Shown one piece after another: positions 11,171-24,600 of a DNA stretch of 64,000 nucleotides. Source of the stretch: Acorus gramineus (taxonomy: Eukaryota; Streptophyta; Magnoliopsida; Acorales; Acoraceae); assembly GCA_030737835.1 (NCBI GenBank), contig CM060857.1, positions 10,070,797-10,134,796 of the forward strand, written 5' to 3'. The translations under genes and the position numbers were made by a program. Every line of letters begins with the position of its first letter. Positions within the stretch are counted from its first letter, which is position 1. The notes below the pieces were generated by a model that ran no database searches, was not told where the DNA came from, and was given only the letters and a program-made list of their open reading frames with translations.

Positions 11171-12945
11171 TGCTATACAGCCCCAGCATATAGGCTCCTT
11201 CCACATACCTCTTGATGTGTCAATATTTTATTAGTTGTGTAGTTACTTTTTACAAAAATGTAAAAAAACTAAATATCAAAATACCCCTAATTAACACCCA
11301 CCCTCTTTTCACGTTTTTCTCTTTTTTTTTTCTTTTTTTTTCCATTGACAACCACTCCAGCATTTATTGGTTTTCAAATATCAAATTTGAATTGAAAATA
11401 TCAGTGAAAAAAAAATCCTCTTATATAAAATATCGAAAAAGACCTATTATATCATTGAAGAATCGATTTGAAACAAAACATTTCATCCGAAGATTCTTCT
11501 ACAGCCAAAAAATGGGTACGAAACATTTTTTGGTATTTCACAAAACGTGTCTATTGTATTTGATAACGGTGTTGATTACATTTTTTAGGGTTTTTTTTTT
11601 TAATATTAACAAAAGTAACTTTTTTTTTTACAGAAATATGAAATGTATGATTAAATTTTTTTTTATATTTGTTATTGAAATGTAGCAGACAAAATCAGAT
11701 GAGTGTTTTCGGATTTCATCAGCAACATGTATTTTGATCTTTCTTAACAATACTGTTGTGCGTAATGTGACCTTATAGTAAATGTAACTAACTATAAGTT
11801 GTTACTGGTGTATATAAATGTTCAGCAAATATAACTAATTATTACAGTGTACTGGAAAATGTAATTTTATTTGAAATGTAACTAACTATTATTAGAAAGA
11901 ATTTAACTAACTAGTAGAAAGAATTATGTTTATTGAGTTGTATAATGATAATGACATCCTAAATGTAACTTGATTGACAATGTGACATTATCCTCTACAT
12001 TTTGTTCAGTTTGTGCATATCTATCTCGTGATTTATATTTCCTTAATCATTACGTGTTTGTTGTTGTTGTTGTTAAGCAAATGTAACTAACTTATATACT
12101 ATGTAACTATTTTATGTTACAAAGGAAATATCTTTGTAATCGTTTGTATCTAACTATTCAAAAATGTCATTCCAACATTTAGAGTAAATGCTTCTACACA
12201 TTGCTTCTCAACTTCAATAATGAAATCTTTTTGCGCATTGTCATCCGCAGAAAATGTAACTGATTCTACAGTATTTCCTATATTGAAATGCAAATAATTA
12301 TCAAATAAAATTAATGTATTGTCATAATCACTAGAAATCAGATAGACATAAAAATTTAAAAAACTAATAATAAGACTCATAGTTCCACTCAAGATCATAT
12401 TAAGAGTCCATATTTTGAAATGCAGCTTTGTTTTACAAAAACGTTGTTCTAAAAGTTAGTTACATTGTTAATTTAACTAGTTTTATTTACATTAAAAAAC
12501 ATTTAATAAGTTAGTTACATTTTAAAAAAAGGGTATCCAAAATAAAAATAACTGAAGAGAAAAGATCAAAAAAGAGATATATATGTAACTGACATTCAAC
12601 AAATTAAACAACAGATGTACCATGTTCAAAAACACATTTAACATAAACAAAACCATAATTAACATATAAAACTGATAAAATTCAAATATTTGAAAAAAAA
12701 ACAAAAAAAATGCACCAAACCTGAATCGGTTATGAATTGACGATTCAAAAGTTGAAATTCAAAAAAGAAAAAAAAACAGAATTCAATACCCCAGCGTGAT
12801 TTCTCGTAATTAATTACCATCCCTTTTTTTCTAACCGCCTCATTAATTACAGTCAACACTAACAAAACACTCTAGAGGTATTTATGGTATTCCAAACCAT
12901 GCCATGTCATGAGGCTTACGAGTGGCCTACGAATTGGGGCTTGTC
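11171..12945. mobile_element. Motif-saturated DNA transposon, relative of the 43-49 kb complex
   Basis: The edges are cagccccagcatataggctcc (left) and gaggcttacgagtggcctacgaattggggct (right); in reverse complement the right edge resembles the left. They match the AAGCCCCATGAGGTGTCA-type edges at 43224-49721. The interior holds many AATGTAACTAACTA motifs. On the minus strand an open frame around 12150-12398 contains ESVTFS followed by FIIEVE, recalling peptides in the elements at 43224-44549 and 48277-49721. No intact transposase is present. Confidence 0.6.
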
Positions 12946-13045
12946 AATCATTTTCCTATTAAAAAGGTGATGCACCATCTCTTTCATGTTTGAAATGGGA
13001 AAATTTAAAAAGGTGGATACCACCATTTGAAAAACAGTCATGTTA

Positions 13046-13165
13046 CCGAGACCCCAGTATTTAGGTCTTACTCACAAGCCCCTCCATTAGGTGGTGTTTT
13101 TTCATTAGTTGTCTGTTTGAAATTTTCAAAAAGTTAAAAAAAAAAAATACAATATTACCCACCAC
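13046..13165. mobile_element. Solitary end of the same transposon family
   Basis: The order gagaccccagtattta, ctcacaagcccc, attaggtggtgt, ttttcattagttg, tttgaaattttcaaaaag is the same order of motifs as the left edge of the element at 43224. No matching right end was found before 14 kb, so this is probably a truncated copy. Confidence 0.55.
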
Positions 13166-14338
13166 TTAATACCCCCACATTTTCATCCTCGGCAACACAT
13201 GCCAAAAATTTCTAAGCGTTTCTTTTATACACATCTGCCACTTAAAAAAATCATTACGGCCGACTTGCTAATCTCCGATGACCGGCGTCACCACTCATGG
13301 ATTCTTCTTGCCGCCCTCTATCATATAAGAAGTGGTTGGACTACCTTTCCAGTCCTCATTCGGACTTCACCTTTTCTGACATTTACATCCACCTTTTGAT
13401 GAATGCAATTGACTTTTGACAAATCACGAAGATAAGATAATAAGTCAATTACATTGCCAGAATGTAATTTAGTTTCAAAAAAGTTCAGTTGCTTTTTAAA
13501 TAGGTCTTCTTATTGGGTTGTATTATCAACTTTGATGGTCTCCCTCGATGAGCCCATTTAGTGCAATGTCCTTATTCTATTCTGATTAATTCATGTATCT
13601 TTATTTCTTGTTTGGATACGTTCAGATTTAGTCCTCTACACTCACCGTTATAAGATCCTAAAAATTTTTATAAGATGCTTTGAACATGGATGTTTCATGA
13701 TTACATTTTATGTTGTCTATGGTTTTTTCGACCAGCAATAGCTCTTACATGTAGGTGTGTATGTCATTGTGGCACTCTGAGTAGAAGTAGATGGTACAGC
13801 TTCAGTGATCCCTTAACATAGTTGCAGAGTCTCTTGTTTCCAAAAAATTTATGAAAAATATTACATGCATGTATATATTTTAATTTTTTTTTAAATAGTA
13901 TATGCATCTAATGAGATGTAATTTTATAAAATTATAATGTTTATGTTTTAATGAATTGCATAAATCTGCCTATGAGAAATAATTCTAATGATGTATATAT
14001 ATACTTCATTAATATGAGTATATTGCACTAACAAGATATATGAGAATGGAACTGTTGATGAAAAATAAAAACTATAAATGATAGCGCTCAACATTTATTC
14101 ATGAACATTATATGGTCCCTAGCAACGAAAACTTTTTTTTTTAAGGTAGATGTTTACTACCGGATTTCATTGTTAAAATCGATTTACAAACTTTGAATGG
14201 ATGAATATTAGAAAGTGAAAAACAACGAAAAAAAATAGAAAATAGCAAGAATTGGGCATCGCACATTGATAATCTCTCGGTTAAAAGAGGCATCTAACCA
14301 AAGGAGAGTGTCCATCCACACTTATCCCACAATCCTCA

Positions 14339-14527
14339 TCATCCCATCTCTGAAGAAGACCTCTTCGGCCTTTGCAAAGCAACCCAGTCCCGAGTGAATC
14401 CCCGAAACATATCCCACATGTTTTCTCGATAAACCCACTCTCTTCTAAAGACAATCTCGTTTCGAGTACTCCAAATCCAGCAAGAAAAACTTTGTTGAGA
14501 TTGCTTTTTCAAGTTTTGCTCAGCCAA
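14339..14527 (-). pseudogene. Possible LINE (non-LTR retrotransposon) reverse-transcriptase remnant
   Basis: The reverse-strand open frame reads in part CWIWSTRNEIVFRREW and later MFRGFTRDWVALQ. The W-x-W-x3-RN-x-x-F pattern is typical of the region near the C-terminus of plant non-LTR reverse transcriptases. It is only 62 residues and isolated, so it would be a decayed fragment. The similarity is judged by eye. Confidence 0.4.
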
Positions 14528-14680
14528 TTATGACTTTATGATCCAACGATCCAGACACAATGACAAATGCAACCTTAGTATGAGATGAGAACGATGAGTT
14601 ATTTATTTATTGAATTAGCTAGAGTGTATAGTAAACTTGTCAATTATCTAAAACAAAAAAAATCCACATGATGTATACTT

Positions 14681-14905
14681 TGCATTTGGTTGCATAATTG
14701 CGCAGCGTTTGCTATTGCAAGAAGTTTCGTTTGCAATCGTGCAACCAAACAGTTTTACTGTAGCAGCTTTCTGCACACAGATTTTAGGCAAATAGTATCC
14801 AAAAGCTGCGATTTCAAAAAGCTGAGGGAGGTGAGCTTCCTGCAGAATCAGTTTTAAAACCCAGATTCCTGCAGAATCAGTTTTGCAATCGCGCAACCAA
14901 ACGCA
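14681..14905. mobile_element. MITE, TGCGTTTGGTTGCG family, copy 1
   Basis: The inverted ends are TGCATTTGGTTGCATAATTG at the left and the reverse complement of GGGTGCGTTTGGTTGCGCG at the right. The internal motif cctgcagaatcagtttt is shared with the two copies at 20038-20502. It is non-coding and about 225 bp. Confidence 0.7.
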
Positions 14906-15232
14906 CCCATGTGGTATGTATATATACATCCCAACATATTCATATATGTATTCAAATATCATATATATTACATCCCAACATATTCATATATGTATATATA
15001 TGGAGTGGAGTCAAATTTTTATTTTAGGGTGGGCTGAATTTAATTTTTTTTTACAAAATTAGACTCAAAAGTAAATATTATTCAATGAAGAAAGTGGATG
15101 AAACAAAGTATTTCATGCAGACACGCATTATTGGCCAAGAAGAGGATAAGATAATCCCTAATTTAATTCATATCAGATATCCCTTGATTCCAAATATAAT
15201 ATCATAGAATAATATACAAATTAGTAATCTTA

Positions 15233-15453
15233 GGCAGTGTTTAGATCTACAGTGGGATGGATTCTGGGGCAAGCAATACCGTGTAACGCCACTGCGGATT
15301 CAAAATTCAAAACGTTTTTTCTCACGTCCGCAGTGGGAAAGGTAAATGGTTCATTTTCGCCCATGACAAAGAAGCTGCAAAAACAATGCTTCTCTACTAC
15401 TACAGGCAGCTTTCTCTATCGCGAGCATCCACGCCTCGATCCCAAACACGGCC
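15233..15453. mobile_element. Tourist-like MITE
   Basis: The ends GGCAGTGTTTAG and CCAAACACGGCC are near-perfect 12-bp inverted repeats. The left flank is TTA and the right flank TTG, close to the 3-bp TWA duplication of PIF/Harbinger elements. The ends also resemble those of the large element at 35813-37742 (GGCGGTGTTTGG). Confidence 0.6.
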
Positions 15454-17022
15454 TTGGTATGTTATCAGTTAAAGAAAGTTAACTTCCTCTAATACACGAT
15501 TGAAACACTAAACAAAGAACAACAAGATGAGGATATCATACAAATTGCCACTCCCTCCCGGCTTATCTGCATTTAAACTAATTTGAATCATAGTGACAAA
15601 GTTCGTGTACGGTAAAATATTTGATAAGTGTCATGTTTGATATAGTACATGTACATTCGTAGATCATACGGGATAAATACAGAAAAATACAGATATAATT
15701 AAACTATTTTCTAGATAATTCAAGTATTAATATGTATTAATGAATTTTACATGCGATATTATGTTCGGTAAAGATATCTATTCAGAGTACTTTAATGAAT
15801 ATTCGTAAAAATACATAATACTTTATTACTTTGATTAGAATTACAATTCAATAAACCATAACATCATTCATGCAAGCTACTTAATCACATTTCATCGGCC
15901 ATCGATTGGTCATTTAATAAAATAAAAATCATTTTGTGCAAACTTGCTTTTCAAATAATAATTTTATGAAAGAAGATTTAATAACTGTGGTTATGACCAT
16001 CAATCCTGTGCACAAACTGGCGTGAATTAGTAATAAAATGACAATCAACTCTCTGAAAAACAGTAGAATGACATTTTTTTTTCTCATTGATCGAAAATCG
16101 GTTTGGATTATCAAATTAGTAATTTTTATCACTAGATCAGAACTTTAACATGTTAATATGTTGTTCTTTCATTAGGGGCATCAATTATGGAAGTAGCTTT
16201 TAATTTTCAAGGAAGTAGAAATGACAAAATTTGAAGATAGAAAAATGAAAAAAAAATAATAATAATCTAATTGACTAATCATAAAAAAATAATTGAAGTA
16301 TTAAATTTGTATCAATTATGTGTGTCATAGATTCAAGGTTGATTCATTAAAGTGCCCATAGAAGATACCACCTTCTAAACTGACTCAATTTAATTGTTCT
16401 TAAGGCCAGACCAATCCCATCTAATAAATCTAATTAATCTGACCTACTTAGAAACAGAAATCCACCCAATATTAGATAGAAATTCAGTGAAATCAATTTT
16501 GTTGGTCAAGTGGACCAGTTAATTTGCTCAACCTTTTTTCTTCATTATAACTGGCTTGGCATGCTTGTGCATCCAGCATAGCTGTTTAAATTAGCCTAGA
16601 TTACTGATACCATAAAATTCAGTTAAATGGAATTATAAGGTCCATTTGGGTTGTATTAGGTAAGGTGCATTGCCTACTGGTTGAATAAATTTTTAAAAAA
16701 ATGTGAGGGATAATCATTTCTCATATTTTTACAAACGAAAAAATAAAGTATTGTAGTGATTGACTACATGCTTTTTATATTTTCACAAAACCTATATTAT
16801 ACTAGTATACAGTATAATAAGATGAAATGAAGGCTGTTATAAAGGATGCATTAATGACTTAGCACCCTAAATTAATTACGCCTGCAATTAGCAACATAAA
16901 ACATTTTTGTACCCTACCAACCCCTTGTATTTTGATTGTGTGAATTTATAACTCCATGAACCCTATTTGAAAGTATGAAAGTGGACATGTGGATGGAATA
17001 TGTCGTTCGTAGTTGTATATAT
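15454..17022. other. Intergenic DNA, nothing recognised
   Basis: AT-rich sequence with no supportable gene, RNA or element boundary. Confidence 0.5.
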
Positions 17023-17508
17023 AAGCCTGTCAATCGGACGGATACAGATCGGATATGGCAGTATCCATATTCTAATTTTCGGATTCGGATACGGATATTA
17101 ATTTTTGGATTCGAATCCCTTCGGATACTAATCGGATACGGATATTTTTCGGATAATTGACATGTTTGAATATTAACATTAATTTGGATAATCAAGTGAT
17201 ATTTTAGAAAGATGTCAAAATTAAAATTAAGATTTTAAGGCTTATTATCTCTTTCATATATTATACATTGAAAATTTAATAGTATTATAATATATTATCA
17301 TTCTGATTAATCATACAAGATAACAATATGGGCAATATATAATACAAATATATATACTTTTATAATATATGTCGGATACGGATATTTTTCGAATCGGATA
17401 GACTGATATCCATATCCGCACTCCGGATCTTCGAATATCGGATATTTCTGATTTTTCAGATACAGATTCAGATCGGATTCGGATTTTTTTCGGATAATTG
17501 ACATGCTT
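17023..17508. mobile_element. GCCTGTCAA-ended inverted-repeat element with CGGATA motifs
   Basis: It starts AAGCCTGTCAATCGG and ends, in reverse complement, AAGCATGTCAATTATCCG. Both ends carry clusters of CGGATA/TATCCG. A third terminus-like sequence (cggataattgacatg) lies at about 17150, so this may be a short element nested in, or duplicated within, a longer one. Related GCCTGTCAA ends occur near 41697, 42657 and 49893. Confidence 0.6.
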
Positions 17509-18625
17509 CTATATATGCACACATAAATAGACAACATTGTTTGGAGGTAGGTGTTATATTAATGATCACCGTAGAATTATCTCCTGCAAATATCTCCCTA
17601 GGCAATGATGATTATACCATGATCTTATCACAACTTTATATTAATAGAATTAAATCATAAAACGTTTTAAAGTGAAGTACACATGTTAAATGGGCTGACT
17701 GTATCAACATTCATCTCTAGAATAAATATAAAAAATAATAGCAGCACCTTAAACTCTCCTTTAGGTACCAACAAAGTTTTATTTGACATAAATTTGTATT
17801 ATAGATTTATATCTAACAATGTAATATTAATTTGATTGTATCTTTTATTATTATTATTTCATCTTTGTTTAAAAGAAAATGTTTTTTAAACTCTAAATAT
17901 AGACCCTGTTAGAAGCCTCATAAGGTGTCACGTAGAAAATCCATTTTACCTCTTAATTGCATAAAATATTTTTTTTGGTAATGGCTTCCCTTAATCCGAG
18001 GATTCGGTGTGAGGACGTGATCAGTGGCGGCGGCCTCATATGTTGGGTCAATATGGATCCTGAGATGGTGAGCAAGAAGTTATTGACAGCGGCGGCAGCT
18101 CTCGCGTTTGGATCGGGAGGATCTAGTTTAGGGAGATTGGTTGGTTTTTCTTAATGCATGATATGAATTTCTATAATTTCTTTTTTGTTTTCAATTGAAT
18201 TCGTATGTAAAAAAATCAAATAATGAAAAAATGACATATAATGAAAATAAACCTTGGGTCCAATAGCAAAACACTGGTTCATAATCTAGAGGGATGTCCA
18301 ACTCTCCGTATAAACATAACTATAAATTCTTATTAACTGTAAAAAATTTATTCACAGTGTGAAAGTGAATGCCTGTACAACTTGTCACATGAGATGTGTA
18401 GTAGACCCCACCAACTTTAATAAATTAAATAACTTTCCATTCATGTTGATTATGTAACTATTATATATCACTTAACCTGTTATCATCACATTAATTTCTC
18501 ACAAACAAATAAAAAAAAGGACCCCAAACCAAGGCCCACCAAAACCACCTTTACTCTTCATATACCAACACCCCCTCCCTTCAATCTCCCAAAAGCAACA
18601 AAAACAATCAAAACAATCCCAGACC
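17509..18625. other. Region upstream of the second CSLA gene
   Basis: No spliced gene could be built. An isolated island at about 17981-18154 (+) has coding-like composition (residues ending LAFGSGGSSLGRLVGFS) but no recognised relative. A TATA-like stretch, ttatatatca, sits near 18461-18470, about 160 nt before the next start codon. Confidence 0.4.
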
Positions 18626-21600
18626 ATGAGAGTCCTCATGTTCTTCTTCTCCCTCCTCCTCACATCGGCTTCCGCACTCAACATCACCAGAGACACTCCA
18701 CTCACCAAAACCTGTAAGAACCACCAAACCCACCCCAACCTTTTGTTTTCATCACTGTCACTCGCTAACGTGCCTCTGCTTTCCTCTTCTTCCTTGTGCA
18801 GTCTCTCAAGTGCTCGATGTGATACTCTCTCAAGACAAGGTTTTGCTGGTTTGGGTCGAAGTGAGAGCAAAAGTGGTGGCACCCCTAATGAGGGTGGTGG
18901 TGTGGGTGTGTCTGGCCATGTCTGTGATGATGTTTGTGGAGGCTCTGTTCATGGGTCTGGTCAGTCTTGTAGTGAAGGTTCTCAAGATGAGGCCTGAGAA
19001 GAGGTACAGATGGGAGGCCATGAGAGGTGATGATGATGATGCTGAGATGGGTCACTGTGAGTTTCCTATGGTTCTCATTCAGATCCCCATGTACAATGAA
19101 AAAGAGGTTCCACTTACCATCTTTGGCTTCTTCTCTCTGTTTTGTGTTTACTTTTTTTTTTTTTTTTAATGGTCTCTGTTGCTTTAACTCAAAGTGGGGG
19201 ATGGTTGTGTGGTTGTTTTTGTGGTGAAATTGAAAGGTGTACAAGCTATCAATAGGAGCCGCTTGTGGTCTTTCATGGCCGTCTGATAGGATGATCGTAC
19301 AAGTGCTTGATGACTCGACTGACCTTACTGTGAAGGTACGTGTTTAATTATGGACATCTTTTGATTCTAGTCAATAATGTGTGCAATTTTCTTTAAAGAG
19401 GATGTTATATGTGGTCCTTTTTATTAGAGTTTTCACACCCTCATTTTGTTTGATAAAACATATAATTATTTTTTTTATGTCTTTTTTTTATATAAATGAG
19501 TGTACTAATCAAATATATGTTTTAAAAAAGGGTTTTTTAATTTTAAGTTTTTATAAATTATATGTTTCAGTGATCGATCTCTCACTTTTTCGTATTATAT
19601 TTAAGTTCTTAGATTTAAATAATACGTTCTTTTTTAATCCCTCACATGAATTAATAAGAAAATCAAATAATTTAATTATAGGTCTCTCATAGAGATTAAT
19701 AAATAACATACCTTTTAAATCTAAAGACTTAAACTATAATATAAAAAAAATGAGGGATTGATCACTCTATCGCATGTTTTAGGAGGACTGAAAAATAAAA
19801 ATCCCTTTAAAAGATAAATCATAAAATGTGTATACTGCAGACGTTAACGTTAGCCCTTTTGGACTATAGTTTTTGAGGAAACTGATGTGCAATTGTGCAC
19901 CATTAAAATAAGAATAGAAAAAAAAATGCTATATCACACTTCTTTTGATCCTAATTCTCACCCTAAAGTTGTTTTTCCAGAGAGTACATGAAGACAATTT
20001 TTTTTTGTTTTTTTTGTTGAGGAGGTATGGCCACGTAGCGTTTGATTATGCGATTAAACATCTTTTATGTTTGTAGAAAATTAATTCTATAATCGTACAA
20101 TCAAATTGTTTTACAATCACAGTTTCCTGTAGATATATTTAAAGTAAATAGTGTCTAAAAGGTGCTATTAGAGAAAGCTGGGGAGGCAGCTTCCTGCAGA
20201 ATCAGTTTTAAACCCAGCCTTTACAAAAAATCAGTTTTGTAATCCCGTTATCAAGCGTTGGGTGCGTGTTTGGTTACGCAATTACAAAACTGATTATATA
20301 GGAATCTGAGTTTTAAAACTGAATCTGCATGAAACTCACGCCTCCCCCCCCCCCCTCCAGCTTTTCAAAATCGCATTTTTTAGAAACTAATTGCTTGAAA
20401 TCTATATATAAGAAACTACTATAGTAAAATTACTTAGTTACACGATTACAAAAGCAGTTTTTTACCATCACAAAAACTGTGCAATCGCAAAATCAAACGC
20501 ATCAAAATAGTGCTGAGAAACAAAATTAGGGTTCAAAATGGCACGTGAAAGAACACATGTTTAGTGAGATGGCTTAGTCAGCGTTGGTGCTTTTTTGGAA
20601 TTAAGTAGGTGTATGCTGTAATTTTTGGATTAAAAAAAGTAGGTATGATTGTACTACAAATCACAAATAAACACATGTAAAAGCAGTGGTAAAAAAAAAT
20701 CAGAGGCTTGAACATTAATGAGTTTCAGTTGGTCCCACGTGAGAGCTTTTTTTGTTTGCTATGGTTGTTGAGGTTTGAACATTATTTAGGTATGTCGATG
20801 TACTCTTAAAATTCAATGACATAATGTCAATGTTAAAAAATCTTTGCTCATCCATTGAGCCAACGGTTTTTGAGAACCAACTGAATATTTATTAAAATAT
20901 ATTAAATCTAATAAAAAATTTAAATTATATATAATAAGATCACTGTTCAATCTAGCTAACCCGTTTATGTTCGTTTTTCCATTCAATTAATAACACTTGG
21001 TTTTAGGTTGCCCCACGTGCATGTATATGTATATATTATGTATGATTCTATAGAAGGTTTTAGGTCTTAGGTTGCATGTACATGAATATTCTTATGATGC
21101 AACATTAGGGTTACGGATGGTTACATGTCAGGGTAGATGGGACATGTGGTCTGAATCTGGTCATCATTTGTCTGTCGTTGAATAAGCAGCTTTTATTTTA
21201 TTTTATTTTGCGGATCTTTAGATATAGATCCTTGAAAAATGGAATTTTAGGATTTGGTCCTCGTGATGAGAATATTCAAGAAGGTTAGTCTTTGTCCTTG
21301 CAATTACACGGTTCACAAATTGCCACAATAGTAGATTTGAGTTTAAATCTTGATTATGAATGAAAGTGACCTCCTTGTCCTAGTATTAAAAAAAAAAATG
21401 GCAATTGCTTCTATTTTTTTTAATCACAGGTAACATTATTGGTAAAGATAATCTTATATGCAATTTTCTAGTATTTTTACAAAAAAAAAAAATACTACAA
21501 TGAATTTTATATATATTCTCTTATGTATTAAAAAAAAATTCACATGTTCATTCTAACAAAACATATACAATGCACGTGAATTGAGGGACTAAATCCTAGA

Positions 21601-24600
21601 TCTTCGAATTTTCATAGACCTAATAATCAGAGTTTAAAAAGAAGCAAAAAAGAGAAGAAAAGGAAGCTTTGTTAACATGGCCTCTAATCTGTAGAGGCTA
21701 CAATGGACAAGTTCATATAATTAAATTAAACTCTTTTGACCTTGCAGCATCGGATTGAACAATAAAGCTATAATAACCATATGAACGATATAAAACAATG
21801 AAAAATCTTGAAAATAGCACATCATATTTTAGTATTTTGTTTCCCTCCTTTGGAAGTCTTTGTTTAATGACAGTATTTAATTAATTTCAGCTTTGCATGC
21901 CTTGCGCCATATTAAGCTCCTTGCTTTTCCCAATAAACAATTGGCTCTGATAAAATAAATTTATAAAATAATAAAATGAAAATTTATTCAAACATGTGGA
22001 GTCACTCAGAAACAGTATGATTTAAAAAAAAAAAAATGGATATAATAGTTAATATATTTAATGGACAAGGGCAGCCAGAAGCAATAGTTATTCAGATCCA
22101 ATAACCAAAATGTTAACCATTTTAGTGAGCTAAACTGACCTGTATCAATCATAAAAATTATGGTATCTGTACCTAAAAGTGATTGAATGGCACGTCGTTT
22201 TGTAACAAGTCCTTGTCACCAAATTGGTTTAAGTTTTTTTATCAACAGATCATAAAACATCTGTAACCATATCTAATGGGACAAACACAATCAAACATGT
22301 TTCTTTTCCCAAGATATAACCTATTACTCCAGTATCCCATTTTACAAAGAAGGGGAAATAATGTGAATGCAATAAGATTCATAGAGTTGTAATTCTGTGA
22401 GGCCGTGCCTAACTATGCATAAGTGGAAAACATACAATTTTAGGTGAGTGAATGATTACCCATATTAAGAAATTCAGGAATGTGTGAGGATTCTAAAATC
22501 TTGGTGTCCCCTTTTATTTTTCTTGGATTGTAGGAATTGGTGGAATTGGAATGCAAGATATGGGCTAGCAAAGGCATGAACATAAACTATGAAGTCAGAG
22601 ACAACAGGAAAGGATACAAAGGGGGAGCATTAAGAGAAGGGATGGAGCACCCTTACGTGCAACAATGTGATTTCGTCGCCATCTTTGATGCAGATTTCCA
22701 GCCTGAAGCGGACTTCTTGATGCGAACCATACCTTTCCTGAAATACAACTCAGAGATAGCCCTGGTTCAAGCTCGATGGGAGTTCGGTGAGCTCACTTAG
22801 CCATTCCTGAATTGAACTTCATTGCATTACTGATGTAGTGCTGACAAAGTAAATAGAAGGAGAAAAACATCATCACATACAATTCTTTTCAGTTGGTTAC
22901 TACTGATACAGATGTTAGTTCACACTAATTTAAATATTTTCATATGAAATAGAGTGAGCCAGAAATCAAGCTTCCATTCTAATTAAAAAGGAAAAAACTA
23001 AGGTGCATGGACATGTGTATGATGCACCAGCTGAGTTCCATCCATGCATATTTCAGTTTTTATTTCATTCTGAATTTTGTCTATTTTTTGTCCCTCCTAT
23101 TTGACAGGGAGTTGTTGATGTGGAATGAATTTGCCGGGCGGTTTTGCAGTGAATTCGAAAAAATGCATGATGACAAGGGTGCAGAAGATGTCCTTAGATT
23201 ACCACTTCAAAGTTGAGCAGGAAGCCGGGTCGTCCACTTTCGCTTTCTTTGGTTTCAATGGTACAGCTTTTCTCCATCATAATAACTGCGCTTGAAAACA
23301 AGAAATGGTTTATTGAAGTAAAGAATTGTTTTACAGAAGGTAGTAATTGTGAATCAGATGGTGCTATATAGTTTTTTCTTATTCAATGGTTAGGTACTGC
23401 TGGTGTTTGGCGAATATCAGCTCTTAATGAAGTTGGAGGTTGGATGGATAGAACCACGGTGGAGGACATGGATTTGGCGGTTCGAGCGAGTCTGAAAGGT
23501 TGGAATTTTGTCTATGTTGGTGATCTCAAGGTACCTCATCTATCAATACATGGAGGATAAAATGTCTCTGCCTTAGAACAGGATGATCCTCGTATATAAT
23601 TGCTCAAAACAAGTATTTTGGAAGGGCAAGAGGATTATAAAATTTCACCCAGTCTGATTATCAGCATAGGTTCAATGGGCAATTCTTTTTTCAATGTAGG
23701 TGAAAAGTGAATTGCCAAGCACTTTTAAGGCTTATCGATACCAGCAGCACCGCTGGACTTGTGGAGCTGCGAATTTGTTCAGAAAAATGGCTGTAGAAAT
23801 AGTGAAGGCCAAGGTAAGAATTTCCCAAAAAATATGGATATTCATATACAAAATCAGAATTGGTAACTTTTATATGATGTCTTGCTGTAGAGCAGGAAGT
23901 ATCACTGTGGAAGAAGTTTTATGTGCTGTATAGTTTCTTCCTTGTCAGGAAGGTTGTAGCGCACATTGTCACCTTTTTTTTCTACTGCATCGTAATTCCA
24001 ACATCCGTTCTGATTCCTGAAGTCAAGATTCCAGTATGGGGTGTTGTTCATATACCCACCACTATCACCCTTCTTAATGCCATCAGAAATCCAAGGTTTG
24101 GGTCCTCTATCACAATTATCCTCTCTCTACACCTTTTCATTTTTGGTTACTATGCCTAATTAGAATTTATACATAAGTAGCTATGTAAATTTATTCTAAT
24201 CATGTCACTACTCTGCCTTCAAAGGTGACATTGAACTTTTGATATCTGTTTATGTCTAAAGAGTAAAGGATACTAGTCACTGCACGCAGAGTTGCTGATA
24301 TAGCTTTGCGTGCATAGATTATCCAGATAAATAGGTTAAGCTGTTATAGCCGCACGCACGCACAAGCCTTACCCATTGTCTCAGTCGATAAACAAAGAAA
24401 AAAAATGTCATTGATACCAACAACTGGCTGGCCTACTTTCCTTTCTACCTTCTTTGACGTGGAACTAAAAATTTCCTATACTTGCTCAATGAAATGGGGG
24501 ATCTGTGTCTATCGCAGTTCAATACATCTATTGGTCTTCTGGGTGGTATTTGAAAATGTCATGTCGATGCACCGGATGAAGGCGACTCTGATTGGGCTGT

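Noticed and set aside
11212-11685. 157-residue open frame
   Set aside because: Low-complexity, lies in a transposon interior, composition driven by T-runs.
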